From: Wolfiporia cocos
Taxonomy: Eukaryota > Basidiomycota > Agaricomycetes > Polyporales > Phaeolaceae
Direction of reading: 5' to 3'
Length of the DNA: 64,000 nucleotides
Assembly: GCA_029448655.1 (NCBI GenBank)
Contig: JACCLO010000018.1
Location: 496,001-560,000 of the forward strand
Part shown: positions 44,069-55,800 of the stretch, in pieces
How positions within the stretch are numbered: position 1 is the stretch's first letter
Layout: every line of letters begins with the position of its first letter
Notes under the pieces: model-generated
Seen by the model: the letters and a program-made list of their open reading frames with translations, nothing else
Told to the model about the DNA's origin: nothing
Database searches by the model: none
Made by a program: the position numbers and the translations under genes

Positions 44069-44776
44069 TGTTACGATTATTTTGATTTTTCGAATATCGA
44101 CAGAACTCACCACTAGGCGAATACAATACAGGGACTTGTTGCGCAACCAACTCCCCTGGCTACTCGTGACTCTACTGGGCGCATCCCCAGTTGTACTAGT
44201 CTATAGGGCTCGTTTCATCTTTGGCAGATCCAACCCTGCCACCGTTTCATGTTCATCGTTTATTAGCTGATAGATGGCGTTCAACCGCCATCATTCCTAT
44301 CTATCGTCTCAGATATATCACTCCATACTTATCAAACGTTTGGGACTATAGCGTAGATAGTATCGGTGGCATCTGGGACAGACTTGACCCCTGAAACCCA
44401 ACGTAGTATAAAAACTCATGTACCTACTGTCGAGGCTCTTCAGCTCAACCTTGTTGTATAAACAAGAAGTCTTATACTCGTTCTCAAACGTAGGAAACTA
44501 CGCTCAGTATTTCTCACTCGAGCAACCGAACGACTAAGTCCTCGAAGTGCACACTGACTTCTCGGACTTAGGCGAGTCTTATATTCTATTTGACTCGCAC
44601 TTGAACAGATTATATCCTCTAACGTGTATTGGATATTAACCGATCTCCTAAGGACTTCGCTTAGGACCCGAAGGCATCTAACGAGTATTTGCCTTGCATA
44701 CGGTGACGTGCCTACGTGCAGAAGAACGATCTATATTCGCGACTCGAATATACGAACGGGTATTCGACCCGTAACA
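44069..44776 (+). repeat. 3' LTR of element A
   Basis: 708 bp, TGTTACG...CGTAACA, followed by CACCA. In this copy the promoter-proximal arm reads CTCAAC instead of CTCGAC, one of 13 differences from the 5' LTR. Confidence 0.95.
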
Positions 44777-44781
44777 CACCA

Positions 44782-45572
44782 TGCGCCAGAAGGAGTATGC
44801 CCAGCAGGGTCCAAGATCGGTGGGTCGTGGTAACCAACATGCAAATGATGAGAGGTTGCGTACTGCTCGCACTGCAGAGTCATCTTCAATAGGGATGGAT
44901 GACGAGGACGACTTCAGATCTGCACAATTCAGTTCAAAGTCGTTCGGCCTGTCCGACAACTAGGAGTCCTTGTCCCAAAAGCTTTGTCATTCTATGACGG
45001 TGGTGGTGGCCGGACACTGTCATTAGAGCCGTTACATGATGTGGACTTTGACGCCGATATCTACTCATTGATCACCACTCCAACGACGAATACACTACCA
45101 TTGGGTGGAGAGAGACAGTGCGTAGAGGGTCAAACAGATGCAGGAGTCGGTAGCAGGCGCCCAACGTGCAAACACGCGTCAGTGCTTACACAACCAGGCT
45201 GATCGACTTACTGATCACGTGCATTAGCGTTTCTTCAAAATGAGCGTCACACTCGTCGATCGTACATGTCGCCGATCGTACAAGTCGATCACCAAGTCGA
45301 TCGTGGCACATTACACCTAACGACTCTGTTGGGCGTATCTCACGTATACTCACCATCGTTCCGTTCTTCTGCCCTTCTCGCTATGCCACGTGTCTACTTC
45401 TCCATTTCCTGTCGCTATTCGATGACACTCTCCTCCTGCATACGCTTGCCGACGCCGCAAGGTCTGGTATGGATTACGGTCGCGTCGATGACCAGACCAC
45501 AACGGGGCCAGTTGCGGTTATGTCGCGATCCATAATCGGTATTGCTTCTCTCACCTATGCTTCTCGAGACTG
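44782..45572. other. Intergenic; short ORF at the element A junction
   Basis: A 60-codon ORF starts with an ATG whose first base belongs to the target duplication (CACCATG, 44781-44963). It has no recognisable motif. 45240-45330 has repeated CGATCGTAC/AAGTCGATC blocks. Otherwise nothing is assigned. Confidence 0.35.
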
Positions 45573-45684
45573 AGTATATAAACCCAAACTTTGTGGCGAC
45601 ACTCTTTGTCTCTCAACCACCACCACCACCAAGGTACATTGTATGCGTTTTGATTACTTATATACTAACGTTACCTTTGAACAG
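45573..45684 (+). promoter_or_regulatory. TATA box and 5'-UTR intron of the gene at 45697
   Basis: TATATAAA at about 45573-45580, then a 51-nt intron 45634-45684 (GTACAT...ATACTAACG...AACAG) in the leader, 12 nt before the ATG. The branch site matches TACTAAC perfectly. Confidence 0.65.
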
Positions 45685-45696
45685 ACTATTCATACG

Positions 45697-46399
45697 ATGG
45701 CTAGAGGTTGTAGAAGAGCCCGTCAAGCCGCTAGGCAGCGCCAGCAAGCCCGAGCCCAAGCCCAAGCCGACCCAGCACCCGTCCGCGGTGCAGTGCCACA
45801 CCCAGACGACCTCGCCGCTGGACTCGCCGGCCTACGGTTGGACGACCAAGCCGGGCCGGCAGCTGCTGCACCCGCCGTCGACGAAGCCCCTGCCCCCAAT
45901 GCGGACCGTATCGTATTACGGTCGCAAGATTATAAGGTATGGATTTATCTCTTTGGGCGCGTGCAAATTAATGTGGTTTAACAGACTATGTTAAAAATCT
46001 TCGACATGTGCGATGCCGAACGAGGCAAAATGCACATTAGAGATATTGCGTCGGTAAGCGACTTTCTAGACTTGCATTTGCGGTCTAACGTCTTCATTAG
46101 TTTCTTTGAGCTGCGGGCTTCGTGGACGTACCTGGCTCTAGAGATGGTGCAGGTCGTAGCATCTTACATGCGAAATCGGAGAGGCGAATTTTCTTTCACC
46201 CGGTAAGTGTTCTTTGGTTCTATTAGAATTTTTCCAACTCCCAGCAGTATCACGGCGATGAGGCCTATGCGCCTTTCATCAACAGGTGAGTTCCTTCTGC
46301 TCGCGTTAACGATGTCCTTTGACGCATAATTTAGACTGCGCGATGATTTAGCTCGCAACTTAAATTGGAATTCGGCGTCGTTCTCCCGGCGTGGCGACA
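45697..46399 (+). CDS. Small hypothetical protein, Arg/Ala/Gln-rich N-terminus
   Basis: ATG at 45697 after a clear TATA box and leader intron. Exon 1 (45697-45936, 80 codons) encodes a basic RRARQAARQRQQARAQAQ stretch followed by an Ala/Asp/Pro-rich region. A 48-nt intron (45937-45984, GTATGG...AACAG) leads to exon 2 (45985-46202): MLKIFDMCDAERGKMHIRDI and ELRASWTYLALEMVQVVAS. A segment of exon 2 (about 46054-46110) could also be spliced as a 57-nt in-frame intron. The 3' end is uncertain; candidate exons lie at about 46247-46286 and 46335-46404. I do not recognise the family. Confidence 0.5.
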
Positions 46400-47066
46400 A
46401 TTGATTTCTGAGATAATAATTGGATTGCTCAAGAGCTGAAAATGATAGAGGGATAGAGAGGATCGGAAATGTAATATAGCCCAATCTAACGTCGTGTTGT
46501 AGAATGTAGATCTAGATTTCTTGTCGATGTAGCATTCATGTGGTCCGGATATACTTTCCCTACTCATTGTAACATTACCTATTTACATAGTCGTTGTATC
46601 ATATCTCGAGCGAGGTGAAAAATTAATAGATTACCTTCGACTGACAAGGAGAAGTTGACTTGTCCTCGAAGCCAGTTTCGATTACACGCACGTGATGTGT
46701 TTGATGGCGACGGTTCGACTCTCAGTGAGCGCATACATGGCATTTTATTATCTGTAGTCTTTAAGAATTCTTATAAATGGTACAATAAATTTTTTAACGA
46801 ACATTGCGTAGCGGGCCTTGCCGGAACCGGCGCTACTCCATTTTTAGTCGAAGGTCAAGCGCCGATGCCAGTCGGCACTTCCTCGTTCCATATAAGCCTT
46901 TAATTTCTACACGACCAAGAGGGTCCCACTTTCTCATGGTTCCTGCTCGCGCTCTGCTCGCATCATTCCTGCTTATAATCTGCATTGGTATACAATAAAA
47001 TCCCTCCATGTAGCGCAATATACAGCTAGAATACATCATGAATTGCACGGGCACGACGGTCGACCA
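46400..47066. repeat. Intergenic with dispersed repeat copy 2 (46629-46752)
   Basis: 46629-46752 matches 31649-31790 in the same orientation, including CACGTGATGTG, the B-box-like GGTTCGACTCTC and GAGCGCATACATGGCATTTT. The rest is AT-rich, without a gene. Confidence 0.5.
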
Positions 47067-50032
47067 CTAAAGCTCGCCATCCTCCTTGCCAGGCATCGAC
47101 TCGCCACCTGCATATCCCTCATCCCCATCCGACTTGACGTTGTGCATAGCAATGTTGCCCGATCCGTCTTCGCCCTGGGCAGCCGTGAGGACGGGGTTTG
47201 CGGCGTCTGGCTCCTGATGGGTGGGTGCTGCCAGTTGGAGTCATGATCGAGTATCAATGCATCTGTCAGCGCAGTAGATGTCATAGGTGGAGGGAAGGCA
47301 CTTACCGTTCGGCTCCTGGTCCGCCGCCGCACACCCGGCCCCCTCGCAGCCCACCTGTCCGCTAGGATTCCCAGCGTGGCTGCCGATGGAGGAGGATGCT
47401 GTGGCCTCCCCTGCGAGGTCTTCTGAATGTGCCCGTACCGCGGCGGAGGTAACAGGTGTGCCAGATGGTCCTGCCTCCGACTGTATCCCGTTAGCTGACG
47501 CATGCACAGGATTTAAATGGCACTTACCCCCTTGTTTCCACCCCTCTTCATCAGAAGCTGCCGTATCGCTTTGTAGCCGCTACCTATCGTGGTGGAGGAG
47601 GTCGACAGCATGTCGACGCGCTTGAGGAGATCGGTGAGGAGGGTGACGGCTTCGCGGTGCTGGGCTTCCACGCTCGCTGTGAGCTCGCGACGGAGTGTCG
47701 CGACCTCCGTTGCGAGCTCGCTGTCTGAGGCTGCAGTGAACTTCTGAAGCTGCTGGCCCTCTATCATATACAAGCAGGAGAATGCTGTATATTAGTTCAT
47801 GTGATATGTTTTATGAGTGTATGTTGGCACTTACCAGGGGTCCTCTGGAATCGGAGGCTGACCCCCACATTCTCATTGAAGAGGTCATCATGGAAGGAGG
47901 CTTCCGAGCCGTCCGGGTCCGTCTGCCTGTCCCGATCGTTAGAGCGGTGAGGGACGCGTTCTGACTTCTTCCCCTTCATTACGGTGATAGCCCTAGCATG
48001 AGCTTTTGGAAGGTAGCCGTCGTCGCGCGTGTCCTCCCAGTACGTGGCCTGCTTCTCGGCCCAGGTATGGCCCATGTAGTCATCAACGTCTGTGTCAGAC
48101 ACATCGGACTCGTCGTCCTCCGTCGAGTCGCCACATTCGTAACCAGTGCCGTAGTCGCGATTCCGGACGAGGACCGCGTGCTGCCACTTAGATCGCAACG
48201 TCAACTTCGCCACCCGTAGCTTGTCGTGATGCCAGACGATGATGTCGAGTCGGTGGATGCGTCGTATAACATTGTTCTTCACATACTTCTGTGCCTTCAC
48301 CGAAATCTCCAGCGCACGCTGTGTGTCCTTGATAGGTCGAAAGCGGCGACCATCGAGCTCGTAGGGCACGAGGGAGCACTGTTCACTGCGCTTGCAGCAG
48401 CGCTCGCATCTCGTACGCTTCGAGGTGTCTATCTTACACTGCGCACCGCTGTGCAGGCAGTTGGCGCATCGGATTGTCTATACAAAGTAAGGTGGTGTGT
48501 CAAAAATACCTTGATGCACTTACTGAGGCATCTGCATCTAGCGATGGCTGAATACGCTCACTTTTAGTCTTCTTAGGCGGAGGGACGCTCTTTGTGGTCT
48601 GTGATAGCTGTTATTTCTCCAGCACCCATGGCATATCAAGCTCGCGGTACCCTTCACGATGAGCCCCGCAAGGGGTACCGCGAGATCCAACATTCTTCTG
48701 CGATTTGTCAGCATCGTGGCTGCGACCTGCAATGGGTCACGATGGCGATGTTGATTTCTCGCGATATGCCTCCAGGGGTCGCGGATACTGCCACGAGGGG
48801 TACCGCGAAGATGGATGCACCATCACAAGAAAGCAACATCGTCATCGCGACCCATTGCAGGTCGCGGCCACGATGCTGATGGATTGCTGGATCTTGCGGT
48901 ACCCCTCGCGGGGCTCATCGCGAAGGGTACCGCCAGCATTTATGCAATGCTTCTCACCTTGGTGTTCTTCGCTTGGGCCTTTGGGGCCGTCTTCTTTGCC
49001 CCACCTTTCTGAATCAGGTAATGAGGTTAGATGTTCATATCATGGATGCTGAACATTCACTCACCGTTGTGCGGGAAGCCGCCGGCGATTGGGCTTCCTC
49101 CTCGTCACTGGTCACCTCATGCTTGCTCTCTTCGTCTCCATCTTCTTCCTCGCTGCCTGATGAGATGTGATCTGGTTGATTCTTTTTGGCTGCCTTCGAG
49201 GCAGTGGATCGCGCCGACCTCTGCGGCTGGGGGTCCTTCTCGACACTGATGTGTGATGGTAAGCACCCACCCTTAGACTCATGTGATGAAGACAGGATTA
49301 CTCACTTGTTCTTTGTACGTTCGGACCAATTATGGAGTTTGCTGTTACTTGGCACTATCATTCCATACGACATTTTCCTCCTGGTCGCTTCATCCATCCC
49401 AAGCTCAGGATGCCACGTTGAGAGGGTCAAGGCTGTGGTCACGGAAGTCTGGTCGCGAGCCTTGGAGGCGGTTGATGCACGCGTCGCAGGGCGTGCCAAG
49501 GTCGGCGTCGGCTTGCGTGCACCGCCATCCTCAACCGTCGCGTGTGCTGTTGAGGTGACATCTGCTGCCCCCGTGTGTCTCACCATCTTGGGTGGCAGAC
49601 GAGGAGGTGGCGTGCGGGCCTTCCGTTTTGTCCCAGCACTTTTTCGTATTCTTGTATGCGTGGGTCGTCTGGTGAGACATTGCTTGGGTCAAATCGCTTC
49701 ATATGGAAATGTTTGTGAAGATCTACCGTCGCCTGTACGAGGATGCTGCCGACAAGGGGCGGGATGAGGAATCCCGCTTTGAATGCCTTCTCAGTCGGCA
49801 CCTTTTGCTCTAGCCACGGAACCTGTCAATGTGTGAGTACGGGCATTTCAGTCACAGAGCAAAAGGGACTCACCAACATATCACCGAACCTCTCCTGCCA
49901 CGTCGCGAATGCCTTTGCGGCCGTTGGCTGGGGCCGAGCCTGAAACGCGGCGATCAAACGTGCGGTGGCGAGCTCGGCCTCCTCGAGGAGGGAGCTGTTT
50001 GCCATGCTGTTCTGAGCAGTTGTAGATGACAT
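47067..50032 (-). CDS. Nine-exon Zn(II)2Cys6 protein, probable 1-nt frameshift
   Basis: Minus-strand exons: 50032-49874, 49822-49306, 49245-49065, 49008-48958, 48598-48524, 48477-47835, 47760-47528, 47480-47306, 47227-47067. Their sum is 2195 nt, one short of 732 codons. The frame changes inside exon 2 at an A5 run (T5 at 49640-49644 on the plus strand), where a sixth A would join ...EYEK to ...TKRKARTPPP. Exon 6 opens with C-x2-C-x6-C-x9-C-x2-C-x6-C (CANC...CERC...), a binuclear zinc cluster. Before it are KRKAR, an acidic S/E/D block and KKTKSERI; after it come a WEDTRDDG region, a coiled coil (ELATEVATLRRELTASVEAQ) and a Gly/Ala-rich end. The layout matches the gene at 13307-15601. The deletion is either real decay or a sequencing error. 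Confidence 0.7.
48641..48935. repeat. Fold-back element inside an intron
   Basis: The left arm 48641-48753 and right arm 48833-48935 are imperfect inverted copies (CGCGGTACCCTTC...ATGAGCC, GGATC, GCATCGTGGC, GCGACC...CAATGGGTC). It fills the intron 48599-48957 of the Zn2Cys6 gene, which is 359 nt against about 40-60 nt for the others. Confidence 0.7.
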
Positions 50033-50127
50033 TGCGGAGCACAGTGTCGATGGAAAGCAAGAGGTTTGGAGATGCAGTTGAAAGGGTGAAAAAGAAGAGG
50101 CGGGTAACGTTCCCTACTTCGCGAGGC

Positions 50128-50838
50128 TGTTACGGATGTTTTGATTTTTCGAACGCTGACGGAACTCACCACTGGGTGAATACGATACAGGGACTTGTTG
50201 CGCAACCAACCCCCTGGCTACTCGTGACTCGTACCGGGCGCATCCCCGGTTGTATTAGCTTAGAAGGCGCGTTTCATCCTTGGCAGATCCAACTCTGCCC
50301 TCGTTTCATGTTCATCGTTTATTAGTTGACAGATGGCGTTCAACTGCCATCATCATTCCTATCTATCGTCTCAGATATATCACTACATACTTATCAAACG
50401 TTTGGAACTATAGCGTAGATAGTAGCGGTGACATCAGGGATGGACTTGACCCCTAAAACCTAACGTAGTATATAAACTCATGTACTTACTGTCGAGGCTC
50501 TTCAGCTCGACCTTGTTGTACAAACAAGAAGTCTTATACTCGTTCTCAAACGTAGGAAACTACACTCAGTATTTCTCACTCGAGCAACTGAACGACTAAG
50601 TCCTCGAAGTGCACACTGACTTCTAGGACTTAGGCGAGTCTTATATTCTATTCGACTCGCACCTGAACAGATTATATCCTCTAACGCGTATTGGATATTA
50701 ACCGATCTCCTAAGAACTTCACTTAGGACCCGAAGGCATCTAACGAGTATTTGCCTTGCACACGGTGACGTGCCTACGTGCAGAAGAACGATCTATATTC
50801 GCGATTCGAATATACGAACGGGTATTCGACCCGTAACA
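50128..50838 (+). repeat. 5' LTR of element B
   Basis: TGTTACGG...CGTAACA, 711 bp. TATATAA at 50469-50475; palindrome GTCGAG-(9 nt)-CTCGAC at 50491-50511. Confidence 0.96.
50469..50514 (+). promoter_or_regulatory. TATA box with palindrome at the likely transcript start
   Basis: TATATAA (50469), palindrome arms at 50491-50496 and 50506-50511, and AGCTCGACCTT at 50504-50514, 35 bp from the TATA start. The last segment is the exact complement of the putative primer site at 50840-50850. Confidence 0.6.
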
Positions 50839-50839
50839 G

Positions 50840-50850
50840 AAGGTCGAGCT
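50840..50850 (+). promoter_or_regulatory. Putative self-priming primer-binding site, element B
   Basis: AAGGTCGAGCT, one base after the LTR, pairs over 11 nt with 50504-50514. Tf1-type elements prime reverse transcription with the first 11 nt of their own RNA annealed next to the LTR; the geometry here is the same. Confidence 0.6.
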
Positions 50851-50884
50851 TATCACACCCTCACCTACCGTGGTGTAAGGGCAC

Positions 50885-52735
50885 ATGATATTTGGACCAG
50901 AATTCCCAGCATGACTGATTGAACTCTTGCCCGAGGACATTCAGGGAGTCTACAGACTCAACCGATACGAGTGGACTGACACCATTGGAGCATTCCGTAA
51001 CCGCGGAGGAATTGTTGTCATTCCAAGAGAAGATAGGGCATCGAAGTGGGTAGAAGTATACCCCTCCGCAAGAACGACCGCTTGGGAAATAACGCGTGAA
51101 GCGTTCGAACGACTCGGAGAAATCCCTCCGATGTCAACTGCAACGTTGACCGAAAACGAAACAGAAACCATCAACAGAACCTCCGATGCCGATGGAAATA
51201 CGAATCAGCCTTCGGGCGCCACAGGAATGGCAGGAATTGAGCGCATCGGAGATGATGGGAGAAATCCTGGAAACTTTACAGGAACAGATAACAGCCAGAC
51301 CGGAGGACAGGACCCTCCAGGATTTATATCTGCTTTTGCGCAGAGTGGGGCTGGGGCTATGGCTGGAGGAACAGACCTCTTTGGAAACCCCCCACAGAAC
51401 GCACCCGGAATGGGTAGCGGAGGAAATCCGTCTTGGACTAGCCCAAGCGGAGGAATGGGAACGACAAACCCAGGAACATGGCCTTCAGGCCTATTTGGAC
51501 GAACCTCCGCAAATACAAGCGGAGGAGGACTGGGAGGAAACTTCGGACTCGGAGGAGGGAATGCCCCCCCTCCTGGAGCACTCGGAGGAGGAACCCCCGC
51601 GAACCCCGGAGGAGGAAACCCTGGAGGAGGAAACCCAGGGAACCCCGGAGGAAATCCAGGAAACCCGGGTGGAGGATACCCGGGAGGAGGAGGACCCCCA
51701 GGAGGCCCTCCACCACCGAATGCGCCGCAGCCTCAACCTCCGGCGCCGAACCCGTACTACCGACCCCCGATGATAAAGATCAATCCCCCAGACGTATTCG
51801 ATGGGGAACGATCTGACATGCAGAACTTCATAAACCAGTGCAATTCCTGGTTTACAATGTACGAAACGTCATTCCAGAACGACGTTCAGAGAGTGATCTT
51901 TATCCTCTCTTATATTTCGAACAAGGGGAAAACGGGTCAATGGAAACAGAATTATCACCGGGTTTATACGAACCCCCAAACGAAACGATTCTTCCCGCCT
52001 AGTCTTGCACAGTTTGATGCAGACTTCCAGAAAGCCTTCGGAGCCATCGAAGAAGTACAGAAGGCGCGGAAGAAAATCCTGGACGTAACCCAGGACAGAA
52101 AGGACATCGATGATTATATCACCGAGTTCAACAACTTGGCCGGGAAGGCCCAGTACGATCGAAACAGCGCAGACGGAAACGCGTTGCTCATAACCCTCTT
52201 CGAGAAAGGGTTACCCGAACATACGACCCGATATATCATCAGCGTTCGGCCGCTACCAGCGACCATTGATGAATGGCAGTCCGCTGCTTCGTACTATGAA
52301 AATACGTACAAGATATTCTTGAAACGGGATAAACCGTTTGTCAAGAAAAAGGCTTGGCAAGCCTTGAACCAGAACAATGGACGCACTAGTGCTCCACAAA
52401 CAATCGCACCAAAAGATCCGAATGCGATGGATGTAGATCGAATGACCACCCGGGAAAGGGACGATCACATCAAAAAGGGAAAATGTTTCACCTGCCATCA
52501 GCCAGGACATATGTCGCGAGACTGTCCGAAGAGGCCAAGGAAGCCAGCCCGCCCTAGGCAGACTACTCGAAAAGCCGAAGAAGAAGAAGCCGAGCAAGAA
52601 GCTCGCATTGAAGAAGTCTCTGAGGAAGAGACTGAATACATCACCGCTAACAGAGCGGTCACGGCAATTAGGGCTCTGAAAGCCAAGAACCCCGAGCTCC
52701 TAGCACGGCTCGTAGAAGAACAGGATTTTGCCTAG
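50885..52735 (+). pseudogene. gag: gag of element B, stop at codon 10
   Basis: The ATG homologous to that of element A (50885) is followed by TGA at 50912-50914, where A has CGA (a CpG transition). The frame then stays open to 52735 with Gly/Pro-rich repeats, capsid region and the CFTCHQPGHMSRDC knuckle intact. The next in-frame ATG (about 51131) would remove about 80 residues. The PGG tract differs slightly in repeat number from A. Confidence 0.85.
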
Positions 52736-52824
52736 GAGGGAAGCCCACGGTCTTACCCTCCGAGAAAGCAGCACATGTAATTACCTCGTTCGAGAAGAAT
52801 CGATCCCTCTTCATCCCGGTAATC

Positions 52825-55800
52825 ATGACGCTGGCAAAACCCGTGAAGTGCAATGCACTAATCGACTCAGGAGCAATGTCGAACCTGATCCACAGCAGAG
52901 TGGTAGAAAAATACAAGGTGCCCACGCAACCCTTGAAAAACCCGATCATCGTCAAAAATGTTGACGGAACAGAAAACAAAGATGGGCGAATAGACCGAGA
53001 AGCTACCATACTACTACGATATCCAAAGACCCAGAAAACGCGAAAAGTCCGATTCCTCGTAGGGTCAATCGGAACAGAAAATATGATTCTAGGGTATGGA
53101 TGGCTAAAAGACGAAAACCCCACGATCGACTGGAAGGACCAAACAGTCGACGTACGATCAATACTAGGGGCAGAAGAAAAGAAACAAGAAGCCACAATCC
53201 GAATGGATACGGTGGAGATGGTAGTTGCCCCAGAAGGAAAAATTCCAACAAGGGGGACCCAAGAAGCTGCGGGGTATGACCTTTACGCCGCAGAAGAAAC
53301 CGAGATTCCCGCCGGAGGATGGAAACTCGTCTCCACAGGAGTAAAAATGAAGATCCCGAAGGGATCGTATGGAAGGCTGGCCGGACGATCAGGCAACACC
53401 CTCAGACACGGATTGGTAGTGCAAGCCGGAATCATAGACTCGGACTACCGAGGAGACGTCGGAGCCATCGTCTTCAACTACTCAGACAAAGCGCATAGAA
53501 TTATCCCGGGCATGCGAATAGCCCAGATAATTTTTGAACGACACCTCACCCCCGACATCTTAGAGGTCGAAGACCTAGATGAAACGGAACGAGGGGAGAA
53601 AGGGTTCGGATCCACGGACCAGCCAGAAGAAACGGCGCAGCGGCTCTATACTCCCGAAGAATACGAAGCAATCCGACGCTTCGCAAAAGATAACCCTAGG
53701 ATCATAGGAAAGAAAGGGGAGACGCGAAAGAAGTTCCGAACAAAGATACAAATCATCAACGCTGTCAGGAAAGCACTGACGAAATCCCAGGAATTCGCAC
53801 AAAAAAACCCCGAACCAGAGCGAACGATTGAGGAGATGGTCCCGAAACACCTACTGGACTTCGCCAAGGTGTTCAGTAAGGAATCCGCAACAGCGTTCCC
53901 CCCGTCGAGACCATGGGACCACGCAATCGAGTTAAAACCCGATTTCGTGCCGAAAGACTGCAAAGTCTATGCACTCTCGCCTAAGGAGCAACAGGCGTTG
54001 GACGAATTCCTAAAAGAAAACTTGGCCAAGGGATTTATAGTCCCTTCAAAATCCCCGATGGCGTCACCATTCTTTTTCGTCCCAAAGAAAGACAGCAGCC
54101 TACGACCCTGTCAAGATTATCGATATCTGAACGAAGGGACGATAAAGAACGTATATCCCTTGCCACTGATCTCAGAGCTCCTGGAAAAGCTAAAAGGAGC
54201 GAAGATCTTCACAAAAATGGACCTCAGAGCGGGATACAACAACGTGCGAATCAAAAAGGGAGACGAATGGAAAGCGGCTTTCAAAACAAACCGAGGGTTG
54301 TACGAACCCACGGTTATGTTTTTCGGATTGTGCAATGCACCCGGGACCTTTCAGGCAATGATGAACGAAATCCTGAAAGAAGAAATCCTCGAAGGATGGG
54401 TGCTTGTTTACATGGACGACATCCTCATTTTCTCAGAAAACGAGAAAATACACAAGGAACGGGAGCGGCGGATCCTTCAGAGATTGGTGGATAACCACCT
54501 CTTTGTGAAACCCGAGAAATGCGCTTTCGGTGTCGACAGAGTCGAATTTCTGGGACTAGTCATCACCCCAGGAAATATCCAGATGGACCCAGCAAAACTC
54601 AATGGGATTAAGGAGTGGCCGACTCCCCGAAATCTCAAAGAAGTCAGATCCTTCCTAGGGTTTGCGAACTTCTATCGGAAATTTATCGATCACTACTCTA
54701 CGCACGCCCGACCCTTGGTAGACCTCACAAAAACGGTCACAGGGACAGGGTTCCAATGGACGGAGAAAGAACAGAAAGCATTCGAATTCATGAAGAAAAC
54801 ATTCACGACGGCGCCCGCACTGGGAACACCAGACAAGGAGAAACCATTCATCCTCGAAACAGACGCATCTCAGTTCGCCACAGGAGCAGTACTGAAACAG
54901 ACAGATGAAACAGGGCATGAACGGCCGGTGGGATATCTCTCACAATCCCTGACATCAACGGAACGAAACTACGAGATCTACGATCGCGAACTACTCGGAA
55001 TAGTCCGAGCATTAGAAGAATGGCGACACCTATTGGAAGGAGCACCGCATCGGATCTTGATCCGAAGCGATCATCAGAACCTGACGTACTGGAGAAGCGC
55101 ACAGCGCCTAAATCAGCGACAAGCGAGATGGCATCTATTCCTTTCGCAATTCGACCTGAAATTGCAGCACGTCCCCGGAAGAAAATTAGTCATGGCCGAT
55201 ACGCTTTCCAGGTTGTACCACCTGGACGAAAGCAACGAAGACAACGAGGGAATCACCATGATTCCAGACGAACTCGTCGTCCATGCAATCCAGATCCCGA
55301 TCATTGATCGAATCAAGAGCGCCAACGATCGAGATGAATCTGCGGAACAGGCGATCCGCGCTCTAGGGGGCACAGGTGAATTCCCCGCAAGAACCACCGC
55401 AGATGAATGGCAACAAACGGATGGGATACTGCTCTACAAGGGCAGAATGTATGTGCCAAGGGACGAGGGCCTTCGACGGGACGTCATCTCAAAATACCAC
55501 GACACGATCCCGGCCGGACACCCTGGGATCTGGGGTACAACAGTACAGGTTAAGACCCATTTTTGGTGGCCCGACATGGGAACAATGATAGCGGAATACG
55601 TCCGGGGCTGTGCAATCTGTCAACAGATGAAACCTGATAGGAATCCGCTGAAACCCCCTTTGCAGCCGATACCGACACGAGAAGACGCCCTCCCCTTCTC
55701 ACAATGCTCGGTTGATTTTGTCACCGACCTGCCAAGAGTCGGAAAGTATGACTCCATGATGGTGATTGTCGACCATGGCCTATCCAAGGCCATCTCTCTC

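Larger units (their letters stand above)
35660..44776 (+). mobile_element. Element A: full-length Ty3/gypsy chromovirus with dUTPase and ORF3
   Basis: Two 708-bp LTRs (35660-36243 plus 36905-37028; 44069-44776) beginning TGTTACG and ending CGTAACA, target duplication CACCA (35655-35659 and 44777-44781). The order gag, PR-dUTPase-RT-RNase H-IN-chromodomain, ORF3 is complete. The LTRs differ at 13 sites by my count (about 1.8%, twelve of them transitions), so it is older than element B. The 5' LTR is split by a solo LTR of another family (36244-36899) lying between the promoter and the primer site. Without that insertion the element would be 8456 bp. Confidence 0.95.
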
